A stretch of DNA of 64,000 nt from Annona cherimola (Eukaryota > Streptophyta > Magnoliopsida > Magnoliales > Annonaceae). A program made the position numbers and the translations under genes. The stretch is taken from the NCBI GenBank assembly GCA_030490835.1, contig CM059975.1, positions 7,219,579 through 7,283,578 of the forward strand, read 5' to 3'. Positions 1 to 11,825 of this stretch are shown here, one piece after another (within the stretch, counting starts at the first letter, position 1; every line of letters starts with the position of its first letter). Under the pieces are notes generated by a model. That model worked only from the letters and a program-made list of their open reading frames with translations, searched no databases and was not told the DNA's origin.

Positions 1-59
1 TACTTGGCTTTCACTTTTTGACTTCTAGGGGACATCAATTGCTCAAAGAATACAAAAGC

Positions 60-381
60 AAAAAAATAAATCAATTACAAAATTTATCCTCCACTTTTGA
101 GTTACGTAGAACTTTTTAGTATTTATTTTTTTATAATTATCATTGCTTTTTTGTTAGTTTAGAAATTTGGGTGAACAAAAGCTTAACTAACATTGATAAT
201 ATGTGTAATTTATTAGCCCGATTTCTAACCCGAACCGAACCGATTTGAGGTGGGTTGAAATAGGGTTGAGTTAAGAGGTGAAAAGTAGGGTTGAAAGTAG
301 GGTTGGGTTGAGATTTTACAAGGTGGGTTAGGGTTGTATTTGTCCCAACCCGAGTCAACCCGACCCGATTTACACCCCTAG
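60..381. mobile_element. Probable end of an unidentified transposon
   Basis: AT-rich DNA passes into a stretch dense in GGGTTGGGTT/AACCCGACCC-type words and ends at about 381 with a sequence reading, on the minus strand, CTAGGGGTGTAAATCGGG. Ends of the form GGGGTGTAAA are common in plant DNA transposons and LTR fragments. The other end is not recognised, so class and length are unknown. The small ORFs here are not convincing genes. Confidence 0.3.
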
Positions 382-877
382 TTGGATGAGAATGAACAAT
401 CCTGGCCCTCAGTTCATTTCACCCTCAGTTCATTTCACCGCGGGCAAAGGGTTAGAAGGCAGTCTGCATGCGCAGGATTGTTCGTGTCCAATGGGATTAC
501 GGAGTAACGAACATCATTTCTTTCTAAATGAAGATGAAAAAGCCACGTTGTCTCGTAAATTACGAAAAAAAACCTTTCTGACAAAAGCAATGCAGCTTTC
601 AATCTCAAGCTGCACACCTCCGCCACCACCACCAATGCATGCGCAGTGATATTAACTTCTTAAAAACCTCATAAGATCGTGATCCTGACCGCTCATCTGG
701 TCTATTAAAGAAAACATGAATATTTATAATTTTGGATAGAACTCATCAATGCCTAACCAAAAAATCGCCTCGCGCGTCATTTCAAGTAAACCGGTAGCAT
801 TTTCTCATGTGATACATGGCAGACGGAGACCATCCGCAGGTCAGGGCGCGGCCTTTGCAGCATGGCTACGGTTGTGT
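382..877. other. Intergenic, no gene recognised
   Basis: Mixed-composition DNA with two short ORFs on opposite strands and no recognisable protein. A short direct repeat (CCTCAGTTCATTTCAC, twice near 407-438) is the only structure seen. Confidence 0.5.
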
Positions 878-1118
878 TGTCCATGAAAAATGTCCAAGTT
901 AATTTTTTAATCTAAAATTTTTTACTTTTTAACATTATTATATTTTTTTAATTATTTTTTCATATTTTTCTATACAATTATCCTACTTCTCAATCATTTA
1001 TGCACAACTATCCACATAACTAACTTATCTATTTTAACTTTATCTTTTTTACTATTCATCATTATCTCTATAATATCACATCATTTGTCAACTTTTACTT
1101 CGTTACTAAACACACCGT
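878..1118. mobile_element. AT-rich MITE, GTGTTTGG-end family (copy 1)
   Basis: This non-coding element of about 240 bp belongs to the most frequent family in the window. Members share a core of ACAACTATCC and CTATTTTAACTTTATCC words followed by a TATCACATCATTTG word, and close on a CCAAACACACCC-type end that mirrors a GGGTGTGTTTGG start. Other copies start near 4122, 6944, 15270, 23747, 28315, 46083, 53425 and 62095. Ends and size suggest a hAT-like MITE; the class is inferred because no clean target duplication was found. Confidence 0.6.
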
Positions 1119-1171
1119 ACATGAATTATGTGAGAAGGAAACACACCGTACATGAATTATGTGGGAAGGAG
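1110..1171. repeat. 31-bp tandem duplication at a MITE end
   Basis: Two adjacent 31-bp units (1110-1140, 1141-1171) starting ACACACCGTACATGAATT differ at a single A/G position inside the shared sequence. The first overlaps the right end of the MITE at 878-1118, so the duplication includes the element border. Confidence 0.75.
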
Positions 1172-1742
1172 TCCAAACCCGTGGTGCTGTAGGCGCAAGA
1201 AGCGCGTGAGCATTAAAAAAAGCTTTGGATACTCTCTCCTCTCTGTATTGTTGGTGACCAGAGTCCAGACCCGTAGTGCTGTTATTCAGATACCATGAAT
1301 CAGGTGGAGGAATATGAGGCTCGCATGACAAGTACATGATGAAGTAGTTTAATTAATTTTTACGTAATTTCGAAAATAAAAGTTCAATTGGACGTATGTA
1401 AGATACAAAATTGAAAAGAAAAAGAAAAAATCCAGCGTAATCAAGGTGAAATTTTCTATATATTGATTAAGTTATATGAGAATTGGAAGTAAAAAAAAAA
1501 TTATAAATTTTATGGGAGTTTGAAAATGCCCTTACCACTCAATCAACGTCTACTTAAGCTCATGGCCTAGTAAGCAGTAAGCAGTAACAGTCCCATCATG
1601 ATTATGATGCTAACCTCTAAATGACATGTGCATCGGCATCCCATTGAATGGAATAGGACAAGGACGTAATTATCTTTCTATTTTTAAATTTTTTATTTTT
1701 TCAATTAAAATTTTGTTATCCTCTAATATATATATAATAATA

Positions 1743-2058
1743 ATTCCGGTGCAGCATGCATAGCTGAAATGGGCTCCACATGATCATCAAATCATAATCT
1801 ACTCTATCAATTGTATTTAGAATAATGTATTCTATTACCATACCAATTTTCATCACAATCAGATATGTATATGGGTCCCATCTGAAAATGATACAAATTT
1901 AACATAATAAAATAGTTTGATGTAAATAACAACTTTAAAGTAGTTTTTTCAATATGTAAACCATTTGCTATAAAATTTATATATGAATAAATGATTGTAT
2001 AAAGTTTCATTGCATTCTAATATATGTAGGGCCCACTTTTGATGCACCCGAACAGCTC
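1743..2058. mobile_element. (TA)n-associated MITE, family T, full-length type
   Basis: Starts TTCCGGTGCAGCATGC and ends GCACCCGAACAGCTC, giving short terminal inverted repeats of the form GTTCCGGTGCA. The interior has ACCATACCAATTTTCATC, an AATAAAATAGTTTGATG word and a GTATAAAGTTTCATT word. It lies next to (TA)n on both sides. This copy has two different halves, unlike the hairpin copies at 2074, 39531 and 48148, so it probably shows the ancestral arrangement. No coding capacity. Confidence 0.6.
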
Positions 2059-2073
2059 TATATATATATATAT

Positions 2074-2452
2074 GGATTCTGTTCCGGTGCAGCGTCACTG
2101 CACCGGAACAGCGGTGCAGTGGGCTCAAAATGGGCCCCACATGATCATGAAATTATGATATACTCAACCCATTGTATTTAGAATAATGTATTCTATTACC
2201 ATACCAATTTTCATCCCAATCAGATACTTTAAAGTTGTTATTTACATCAAACTATTTTATTACGTTGGATTTGTACCATTTTCAGATGGGGCCCATATAC
2301 ATATCTGATTGGGATGAAAATTGGTGTGGTAATAGAATGCATTATTCTAAATACAATGGGTGGAGTAGATCATGATTTCATGATCATGTGGGGCCCATTT
2401 TGGGCCCACTGTACCGCTGTTCCGGTGCAGCGTCACTGCACCGGAACAGCTC
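2074..2452. mobile_element. Family T hairpin MITE
   Basis: A nearly perfect inverted repeat. Both ends read CTGTTCCGGTGCAGCGTCAC and inward, and both arms contain GGGCCCCACATGATCATGA, ACCATACCAATTTTCATC and CAATCAGATA. The loop carries the AATAGTTTGATG segment in reverse. It sits in a (TA)n tract and could fold into a long hairpin RNA if transcribed. It encodes nothing. Confidence 0.75.
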
Positions 2453-2456
2453 TCTA

Positions 2457-2800
2457 TACACCCATTGTATTTAGAATAATGTATTCTACTACCGTACCAA
2501 TTTTCATCCCAATCAGATATGTATATGGGCTCCATCTGAAAATGGTACAAATCCAACGTAATAAAATAGTTTGATGTAAATAACAACTTTAAAGTATCTG
2601 ATTGGGATGAAAATTGGTATGGTAATAGAATACATTATTCTAAATACAATGGGTGGAGTAGATCATGATTTCATGATCATGTGGGGCTCATTTTGGGCCC
2701 ACTGTACCGCCGTTCCGGTGCAGTGACGCTGCACCGGAACTGAATCCTATATATATATTAATTACGCCTTTGCAGTGACGCTACACCGGAACAGAATCCT
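2457..2800. mobile_element. Family T hairpin MITE, left end lost, plus end fragment
   Basis: Directly behind the previous copy. It begins inside the left arm at ACCCATTGTATTTAGAATA and keeps the complete right arm ending CGCTGCACCGGAACTG near 2746. A further fragment of the right end lies at about 2766-2798. The words between and after the fragments, TATATATTAATTACGCC, occur twice (about 2751-2769 and 2806-2823). Confidence 0.65.
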
Positions 2801-2824
2801 ATATATATATATTAATTACGCCTT

Positions 2825-4121
2825 TTCCTGTGCTTATCCGATTTACCTTTCCACGGGACAAGTACCTTCCTCGTCAAATCTGCTTGTCCTAGCCCATTTC
2901 CATTGGAAGCTTACGGACAACAACCAAGAGCCCCGTGAGAGACGGAAAGCCCCAGTTTGGTTAGCTTGGGATTATCAAGCTACCATCAATTACGTGTTTG
3001 ACGGCATGGGCACTAGAATTTATTAATACTTTAATACATCTAAGTGTTTTAAGACCTTATTTTTATTTTTTGTGGGTTCAGATGTGATCTTTATATATAT
3101 ATATATCAAAATTTACCATTTTCGATATATATTTTATAAATTTTAAAAATCAACTTTTCACCTGCGTTACAGGGAGTGAAACCTGCTTATTAAAATGATG
3201 AAAAATATAGGTAAAAATTATTTAGTTTTTAAATTATGAAAAATAGACGTCAAAAGTTTTAATTCTTGAAATTATGAAAAATATATAAAAATTTAAAAAT
3301 GAAAATATATATGAGCTCGTATAAAATGAAAGGAAAAATATGAAAAATGGCTCAAACTACCTATGCGTATTAAGGCTCACTACATACACGGAGATTAAAT
3401 CATTGCTCATAATTTTTTGCGATTCACTCATCATCCTCGGATTCATGGATGGCCCGTTGTTAACTCGTATTACTTTTAACAAAAAAAATAAAAAAAAAAC
3501 TCATGTTACTGATACAATAGCATTCCCTGTGGAGAAGACAAGGAGGTGAAGGGGGGAGTAGCAAGTAAGATGACTGGATGGGAAAGATAAGAAATGAAGA
3601 TGAGATGTAAATTTTTTTATTCTTAGGAAAACTATTTTCGTTTAAAAACTTTTTCCATTTATTAACACGTGGATAAGGGATTTATTAAATGGGCAACTTC
3701 AAAAAATTGAATACCTAGAAAAAATGTTGTGATTCATCCTTAACTCAATTACGAGTAGGTATTGTTCTTCTATAGACCTAAGAATATTTTACTAGGAAAT
3801 TATTTGGATAGATGTAGATGATGGAATAAAGTCGATATGATGTGAGTGAAGTGGGAAAAAAAGCGAGAATAAATAACGTAGTTATACGGAAAGATATTAC
3901 AAATAATGAAAATATAAGGGTAAAATGGGAAAAACCTAAATAGGTAATTAACTATTTTAACTTTTTATTGTCTTTCATTTTATTCCACTTTCAAATAACC
4001 TAACACTTTGGCATCATATACAATGAGAGTACATGTAATTATATCAATTAGAACTAATTTTCATCTTAAAGAGGTCCTTTTACTTCCTTAGTCTCTACTA
4101 GGTTAACAAAACTTGCAACTT
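2825..4121. other. Intergenic, AT-rich, no gene recognised
   Basis: No supported gene. Near 3080-3340 a TTTACCATTTTCGATA word and surrounding A/T-rich arms look like a worn member of the foldback family described at 4510, but its borders cannot be placed. Confidence 0.4.
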
Positions 4122-4403
4122 AGGGTGTGTTTGTTAATAATTAAAAGTTGTCAAGTTAAAATTTTTCAATTTAAAACTTTTCACTTTCCACAACTACTCT
4201 ATTTTTAATCATTTCTTCACATTTTTCTATACAACTACCCTACTTTTCAATTATTTTTACACAACTACCAACACAACTAACCTATTAATTTTAACTTTAT
4301 CCTATTTATTCCTCATTATTACCCCTATCATATCACACATTTGACAACTTTTACTCTCTACAACTTTTCATCAGAAGTTTTATCTATTCTCAAACACACT
4401 CTT
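4122..4403. mobile_element. AT-rich MITE, GTGTTTGG-end family (copy 2)
   Basis: Starts AGGGTGTGTTTGTTAAT and ends TCTCAAACACACTC, with the family core (ACAACTACCC, TTTTAACTTTATCC, TATCATATCACACATTTG). Same orientation as copies 1 and 3. Non-coding. Confidence 0.7.
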
Positions 4404-4509
4404 AACGTGTTAATTTTTTACCCAAACTTTTTTTTTTACATGCAAAATGACTAGAATGAAAAATTTTTATGTGAGAACTATATATAAGAATATGATCAAA
4501 TGCTTCTGG

Positions 4510-4845
4510 ATGCACTTAACTCTGATGCACTTGAGTATATTTAACATAATTTTTACATTTTAAATTTTTTTTTACAAACTGTTAATTTAAATGTATTTAA
4601 GATATAAAAAAATTTTACCATTTTTTGGAGATTTGCAGATATTTTTTTGAATTTCTAAAATGGGACATTTTAGTCATTTAAAATGACAAAAGTGCTTTTT
4701 TTTAAAAAAATAAAAAAGATATAAATCTCCAAAAAAAAGGTAAAACTTGATACATTTAACAATTTACTTAAAGTAGTAGTTATATAAAAAAATTTCAAAA
4801 AATAAAAAAATGTATTTATGCACATAGGTACACGGTATCATTGTC
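4510..4845. mobile_element. Foldback element, AAGTTTTACCATTTT-core family (copy 1)
   Basis: Two A/T-rich arms face each other. The left arm has GAGTATATTTAACATAA and AAAATTTTACCATTTTTTGG; the right arm has the reverse complement forms AAAGGTAAAACTTGATAC and TTTACTTAAAG. A short unique centre carries GACATTTTAGTCATTT. Related copies lie near 10845, 14914, 39087, 47075, 51700 and 60195. Ends are GATGCAC/GTGCAT-like. Non-coding. Confidence 0.55.
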
Positions 4846-6943
4846 CCTGTATATTCCTTGTCTTCCCTATATATACCTTATGGACAAAAAGCAAGAATTC
4901 AGTGTCTCAAATGTTGCTTAAAGAGTGGAAAGACTTCACTAATCATCTATTATTTAAGTGTGCCAAACTAATGCAAAGTTTGCTTTAAGCTGCAATGCAA
5001 ATGTTGCCATGACACTATTTTTTCTTTGTTAATTTTTTGTCGTCAACATATGGACCCAAGTATACTTCTTAAATATGGAAATTTATAATTTTTGAATATT
5101 ATTTAATATTTATCTTTAAATATTGAAAGTAAAAAGTTTTATTTTCTAGCGCGCTCAGCACTTGAAAAATGAAATTATTTTATTTTTAATATTTAAAAAA
5201 TTAAACAATATACAAATACAAATACTATAAAATTTTATGTCTAAATATTACACGCTTGACCAACTGGTGTTTGCCGGGTTTGTATGGGAACTATCCCCAT
5301 GTAACAGTGAAGCTTTGTCTCTAGTAATATTAGGTGAAGTTTGTTGTTTCCGCAAAAATATTCAGGAGCCTGTGATCTTTCTATTCAAAAGTTATAAAAA
5401 TATCTTAAAACTTGTTTGTAATGCGAATTGAAGAAAATGTAAATTACTCCAATAAAAAAAGTAGTACATGCTTGAACTCGCGTATTAGTGTTGGAAAATA
5501 GAAAAATTTTAAAAATAGGTCATACGACCGTTTGCATTGTAGTATGATTGTATGAGATCGGTGCCATGATTCAAGGATCCGTAAGTATACGATTTATTAT
5601 ATGGGCAATTATCATTAAATATATAAATCGTCTAATGAAAGGCGGTCACAAGATTTGCTTGAAATTTCAAAAGCATACGCAATAATGCATCTTCAAGATA
5701 AAAAATAAAAAAGAAGAGCAGTATTGCAGCTATTGCTATTGCTTCCTTTTCAACTAAGCTCGTGGCTTGGTAAAGACTAAAAATTAAAGAATGTCATTGT
5801 CGTGGAAAAAGGAAAGAGTGTGCTATGGTCGAGACGTTCCAAACAAAGCCACTTGAACCGATCTGTCAATAAAGCATTCATTTCTGGTTTCCACCGTTGC
5901 CGTATATAGAAAGTTTATTTCCCAAATTAATTAATTGTTTGTATTGCACTTTTGAAGTTTGATCCGCTTTGTTTTCTTTTAATAAAGCACCATTGGTTCT
6001 ATCAAAAAAATAAATAAATGAAGCACCATTGGTCCATTTTTGGGCAGTGATACCTCATCCTCAGCGCCTGGCAGTGGCGGTCAATTTCAAGCACCTGATT
6101 CCAACTTACACCTACCGATCTTCCATGCCCAACCTGTGGTCAACAATTCGCGGGTGGTTGGGGATTGGCAGGTCCAGCAACTCCGGTTTGTATTATTTTA
6201 TATGTACATCATAACGTATCTTGGGATAAAATACATCATTTTTTGTTCTTACATTGAGTTGTATTTTTATTCTTTTTTATAAATATATTTTCCAAAGTGT
6301 ATTTAATTTATACATCAAGTTTTATCATGTATTTATTTTTTAGTTTTAAAAATTAATCTTTTTTATTGGGTATTCAAACTACACCACTTTCTAATATTAC
6401 ACTTAAGCTCAAGTGATACTATATTCTCCCATCTAATTTTACAAGAGGAGAGCTAATGCTCCTATAAAAAAAATTTGAGATTCGAAATGGTCCACAACGG
6501 CTAGTGTTAAAACATCTTGTGAGTCGAATCGCACATGCTTCGGTAAAGACTTCAGCCTCTCGCCCAATTGGGATGTTGGCCAGTTGGTAAAAGAAATAAT
6601 CTTTTAAGGGCCAAAAAATGACTTATATAACCCTAAAAATTGGTGCTTTTTAAAAATAAAAAATGAATACGTAAAAAAATTTTAAAATGGAAACTTTTTG
6701 TATATGAATTAAATACACCTAGTAAAATATGTGTATGAAAAAATCAAAAAAATTAATTAAGTATAAATTAAATAAGTATTATATTTTAATCTAAAATACA
6801 TCATAGTATGTATAGTTGGAACCTTATTTATGGGAGGTAATGCATTTGTTCACAATTTGAATGGGCTGAGCTTGGCATAAAATCTCTCATTTGAAAAAAA
6901 ATTTTATTTCTAAAATTAACAACAAACATTTTCTATTTATTAT
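4846..6943. other. Intergenic, no gene recognised
   Basis: AT-rich DNA with small ORFs of 60-80 codons and no recognisable product. A foldback-like pair (GTGTATTTAATTTATACATC near 6300 and AAATACACCTAGTAAAAT near 6712) flanks an unrelated insert at about 6365-6605. That insert contains CTCAAGTGATACT and GAGTCGAATCGCAC, weakly like the A and B boxes of a tRNA-derived SINE. Confidence 0.4.
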
Positions 6944-7223
6944 GGGTGTGTTTGGCAATTGATAGAAAATGTCAAGTTAAAACTTTTCTATATAAAATTT
7001 TCCACTCTCCACAACTATCATATTTTTAATCATTTTTTCACATTTTTCCATACAACTACGCTACTTTTCAATCATTTATACACCACTATCCACACAACTA
7101 ACCTATCTATTTTAACTTTATCCTCTTTACTGTTTATCATTGCCCCTATTATATCACATCATTTGACAACTTTTACTCTCCAAAATTTTTCATCGAAAAT
7201 TTTATTCATTACCAAATAAACCC
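6944..7223. mobile_element. AT-rich MITE, GTGTTTGG-end family (copy 3)
   Basis: One of the better preserved copies, starting GGGTGTGTTTGGCAATTG and ending ACCAAATAAACCC, with the complete core. Open reading through it is an accident of low stop density on this strand. Confidence 0.75.
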
Positions 7224-8319
7224 TATGTAACTTCTTATAATTCTTATATAACTTTTTTCATCCTTAATACATGACAACACTTTTTCTATTTTACATTCCC
7301 ATTTGAGAAAAATTACTCCTCAAGTGGAAAAAAAAAAGGGAAAATAACTTTGAATGATAGTAGTTTAAGGTTCTTGTTGAGATGTAAGAAAAAAGTAAAA
7401 AACAAATATGGGAAATTTAAAAAAAAAATAAATGTGATGTGGTATGATGGAAATAATGATGTGTACAATACATATGATAGTTGTACGTAACAATGTAAAT
7501 AATTGAAATATAAAAATAATAAAAAATTAACGTCGTTAGGTAATTAAGATATAAAATCATATCAAAATGTATGTAATATAGAGTGAGATTTTTTACAAAT
7601 AGACATTTTCTTTAAGATAAATGTGATACATTAATTATTATCAATCGACTTTATTTCTTATTATTGTTTTAGATTTTGATTACTTCTTATAATCCATTAT
7701 CATTTTCTAGTATACTCTTTTTATTAGTATATATTTACATTTATTCAAATTTATATTGCAATCAAGCCCTGATACATTCTTACAATTTCAATAAAGAGAC
7801 AATATACTCCACCAACTGATCGGAAGATACACATTAGCTGCAATCTAAAATTATGAGACAAAGCTCCTATCTAATACACTATTTTTTATACACCTTTCAA
7901 ATTAATAATTTTTTTACAGTAATTACTTACAATTTGTATTTTTTTTTATTTTTATATTTTGAATATTTATCTACAATGAAAGGGAATACAACATGGCATT
8001 CATCATATGAATTTAAAGGCTTCAATAGAATAGAAAAATATATTAAAAATATAACGATATGTGTTGAGAATGTGAAATATTATGCTTAAAATACAAAGAA
8101 AGTTACATTAAGATTAAAAAACCACATCCAAAACGAAAAATCTCATTTTGTAATGACAATTCAGAGATCTTGGATTGTTTGAAACACCTATTTATATTTT
8201 CAAAATAATATAAAGCGCAATTTGCATTTTTTTGCTGGGGGTTGATTACATGCAATGCATCACACATTAGCTCCTATGTGATGTCTTTTCTATTTTAAAA
8301 TTTTTCATAAGATGAGATC
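7224..8319. other. Intergenic, no gene recognised
   Basis: AT-rich sequence without a supported gene. A 78-codon ORF at 7853-8089 has no recognisable motif. Confidence 0.4.
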
Positions 8320-9475
8320 ATGGAAAAAAGAGGATATCATTTCACAATGGATGAACATGGATGGGAAACAATTAAAGATGTGTCAATTCTGGAGCAAGAG
8401 ACAAATGATGTCATCTACAAAGAGGCTGAGATAGATGTAAATTATAAGGTTAAATCACCGTATCACTTAGCTTATGAAATGGGTAGTCATGAGAAAACAA
8501 GTTCAGAAGCCGAGAACCATGTGCAGGAGAAAATAAAAAAGATAACAAAAGTCTTATGGAAACTAAAGGTCCCTCTAAAGATAAGAATATTTGCCTGGAG
8601 AGTTTTGAAAGATGCATCATCAACATCAGCATACTTATCAAGGAAGGGAATCCAAATTGATGTGGTATGTAAAATTTGCCAACAATCCATTGAAGAGCAG
8701 TTTCACCTATTTTGGCAATGTAACATGGTGAAGGCAACCTATGATTATCATTTAATGAGCCAAATCAACAGGGGACAAATGCAAGAAACGACAGATTTAT
8801 TGTTATTACACATTAATGCAAATGATCGAGGGTTGCTATGTAATTTTATTGGAACTTGGTGGCTAATCTTTTTTGATATAAACAAGCTTTAATCTTTTTT
8901 GATATAAACAAACTTTGTCAGGAAGGAATTCAACCAGATATTCTCTTGATTCCAAGTAGATGTGCAACCCTTTTACATCAATTTAGATGCAGCAATTTGA
9001 TCCTAAATGAACATCAATCGATTAGTGTGGAAAGTATGAGGTGACATCCTCCAAGCTTTGGTGCTATAAAATTGAATATAGATGCAGGATACAAAAGACA
9101 TAGAGGGAAGGTGGCCATTGGTGCACTTGCGCATGACTGCAATGAGACTATTCTTGCTGTTAGATGCTAGGTTTGGTAGGGAAAAGAAGATCCCCTCAAG
9201 ATGGAAGTAATGAGAATGCTAGTAGGTATCAAATAGCTTAGGAAGTACAGAGAGAATACGTGGAATGCAAATTTGATTCACTAGTTTTAATCAACATGCT
9301 GAATGGTGAAGGTAAAGTCTTATTAGACAGTGGTCTCATCATTAACGACATTAAGGAGGTAAGTAGCTGTTTTCAATCATGTGTTTTTTCCTATGTAAAT
9401 AAGTTTAGGAATACTGTTGCACATAACATTGCTAAGCTAGTGTTAAAACATGATCATGAACCGCATGAGTGGTAG
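8320..9475 (+). pseudogene. Decayed LINE (L1-type) ORF2 3' end: zf-RVT and RNase H-like part
   Basis: The open stretch 8320-8892 encodes the zinc-binding region that follows the reverse transcriptase in plant L1-type LINEs: a KSPYHLAYE segment, then KVPLKIRIFAWRVL, then C-x2-C with a downstream H and C (VCKICQQSIEEQFHLFWQC). A 26-bp tandem duplication (8865-8890, 8891-8916) then disrupts the frame. Past it, a broken reading frame gives KLNIDAGYKRHRGKVAIGA and, at 9260-9475, FRNTVAHNIAKLVL, which match the RNase H-like (RVT_3) domain that usually ends such proteins. Stops and the duplication show it is dead. The 5' part of the element is absent and no poly(A) tail was seen. Confidence 0.75.
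8865..8916. repeat. 26-bp tandem duplication inside the LINE remnant
   Basis: Two adjacent units starting AATCTTTTTTGATATAAACA that differ at one base. The duplication ends the first open frame and separates the zinc-binding from the RNase H-like part. Confidence 0.85.
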
Positions 9476-10844
9476 ACTAATTTCTCTCCTTATATTTTGG
9501 AAGTGAACTGTAAAGCCTTGTTTGCCTTTTGATCAGGGGACAATTCACCTAACTTGCTGTTTGGTTTTGGGGTTGTCGTTTTCCTTAATACTTCTCATAA
9601 TCAAAAATTTTTTATAAACATTTTTCATAAGTGTATTTGAAAAATATACTAGTTTTAATATTTATAAAATTATATTTTATATATTTAATTTTACTTTTTA
9701 AAAATCATCAATCTTAAGAGTATTTAAGTCATTTCCTCACACTTTAAAACCTTGACTATTAAAAATAAAAGTAAAAATATAAAAATAATAAAATGATAAA
9801 ATTTGGTATTCAGGTTAAATATACTTGGGAAAATATGTTTATGAAAAAAAACAACATCACATAAGGATTGACACACAACGCATTGCATGGAATTGGCCAA
9901 TATTTTATATGTGGATAGTTATTTACAACAGAAGGTCATAAAGCATGGCATTTAATTTTATTGGGATATCACATATTGTTATTAATTTAATTTTTTATTT
10001 TTTCCTACTTCTAAATTATATTTATTTCATTCGTAAAAAAATTATATTTTATTTTATCTTTATATCCCCTTTTCAAGTATCCAAACATGTCAATAAATAT
10101 ATACGAGAAAATTTTTCTTATACCAACAACATTTGTTTATAATTCTTTATATGTTTGTGGCGTGCCATAAATTTTGTTTATACTCGTAACACTTTATTTT
10201 AAATTTTTATCGTATTCATGTCGTTAACATAGTTCCTATATACCTCATTAAAAAGACTATTTTACCTATTTAGAAATTTGTTAATTGAAATAATTTAGTT
10301 TTAATATGATTTAGTTGATGATAATAAATCATCGATATTCAACATTAAATGATTCAAGAGTTATATAGGATTTTAAAGGAAAAATTATATTTTTAATTAG
10401 TAGATAATTGCTATATTAACGGTGTAGGCATGATAATGAAAGCTAATAATGTAGGAGGAATTTTAAAAAAATTACGAGTCTAGAGAATTTTTGAAAATAC
10501 GTGAATATATAAATAATTTGGGTGAAAATTCATGAATGTATTTGGAAATTTTTCAAAAATAATGAAAAATATAAATAATAAAGGTGAATAAAAGTAGAAC
10601 AAAAAACTATTTAGCATAAGTTAAATAATGATAAAAAATGGTTATTGCGATGATTGATATTTTATGCTTTATATTAATATTATAAGAGAGCTTGTATATC
10701 TTTTAAAATGAATCATTTATCCTTCTCGTGCCGTGCCAAAACAATCGCAGGCAAGTGTTCAGAAACAGACGTAAAAAAGTGAGAATTTTTTTTAAAAGAG
10801 TGGAGAATTAATAAGATACGATATGAATAATGATTAAAAAAAGG
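9476..10844. other. Intergenic, no gene recognised
   Basis: Very AT-rich. About 9590-9870 shows a weak pair of facing arms (CATAAGTGTATTTGAAAAAT and AAATATACTTGGGAAAATA) suggesting another worn foldback element. Nothing else is supported. Confidence 0.35.
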
Positions 10845-11235
10845 AATTTGATTATATACATCATGAGGTATTTCAAGCTAAAATACAACTTTCATTTATT
10901 TTTATAATTAATTATATTTTTTAATTTTTTCTTCATAAACATGTTTTCTTCATCGTGCTTAATCTATCTACAAAGTTTTACCATTTTATGATATTTTTAT
11001 ATATTTATTTTTGATTTTTTAAATAAATTTTTTTAGGAGTGAAAAATGACCTACATGCCTTTGAAATTGGTGATACTTGAAAAAATAAAAAAATAAAAAT
11101 GTAAAATTCTTATAAAATGAAAAACATGATATGCAGATTAAATACAATTAGAAAAATATGTTTATGAAGAAAAACTAAATAAAAATAAAATAAAATAAAA
11201 TAAATGAATATCAAGATATATATAATCAAGCTCTT
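10845..11235. mobile_element. Foldback element, AAGTTTTACCATTTT-core family (copy 2)
   Basis: Outer ends TTTGATTATATACATCATGA and, reversed, ATATATATAATCAAG pair. The inner arms carry ACAAAGTTTTACCATTTTA and its complement side (AAAATTCTTATAAAATG). The centre reads AAAAATGACCTACATGCC. The element at 51700-52095 shares the same outer ends, so these two form a subfamily. Confidence 0.55.
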
Positions 11236-11673
11236 TCAAAAAATGATAATAAAACTAAAATAAATAAGATAATTAGTTAATTACACGAAAAATGGAAATT
11301 GATTATTGCAATATAAAAATAATGATAAAAAATAGCATAGCTAACATGTAAATTCCATATCACAAGGAATTGAATTTTTCTATACCTTATCAGACGTACC
11401 CCAAATAGGGATTTATTTGCCACTAGTCCCACTACTGTTGCCTACTATCGTGGAAAAGGCAACCTCCCAGTTTCATAATATTTCCAAGTTCCAACACCTG
11501 TTTCGGTGCTATCAATAGGCATGCAACTCCAACACGTCAAACTCTTTATCAGAAAAAAGTCACCGGAGCCAGCAGGGAAGCCACGCCATCTGCAGTCATA
11601 AGACAATCTCAACCGTTGAAAAAATGCACTAAAACCCACCGACGAGGAGAGATGAATTGAAAGACACGCAAAC

Positions 11674-11709
11674 TGACGTCAGACAGGCACGCTCGCCTGC
11701 GTCCACGTG
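11674..11709. promoter_or_regulatory. bZIP-type sites upstream of the F-box gene
   Basis: A perfect TGACGTCA palindrome (11674-11681) and a CACGTG G-box within CCACGTGC (11704-11709) lie 22 bp apart and about 120-150 bp before the F-box start codon. Both are established binding cores for plant bZIP factors, and CCACGTGC resembles an ABA-response element. That they control this gene is inference. No TATA box is evident. Confidence 0.4.
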
Positions 11710-11825
11710 CGAGCGGAGGATTAGGAAGCCTCATCCACTACCCCTGTCGACCTTTCCTTCCCGTCTCTGCACGCGCGATTGCTGAATGCGCCACTGTTGC
11801 AACTTGCAAGAGACAGAGGGCAGAT

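Noticed and set aside
6029..6282. Two overlapping small ORFs
   Set aside because: No known domain, no promoter or splice context, AT-rich tail; likely chance.
6365..6605. Possible tRNA-derived SINE inside a foldback-like pair
   Set aside because: A- and B-box similarity is too weak and no tail or target duplication was found; only noted in the intergenic entry.
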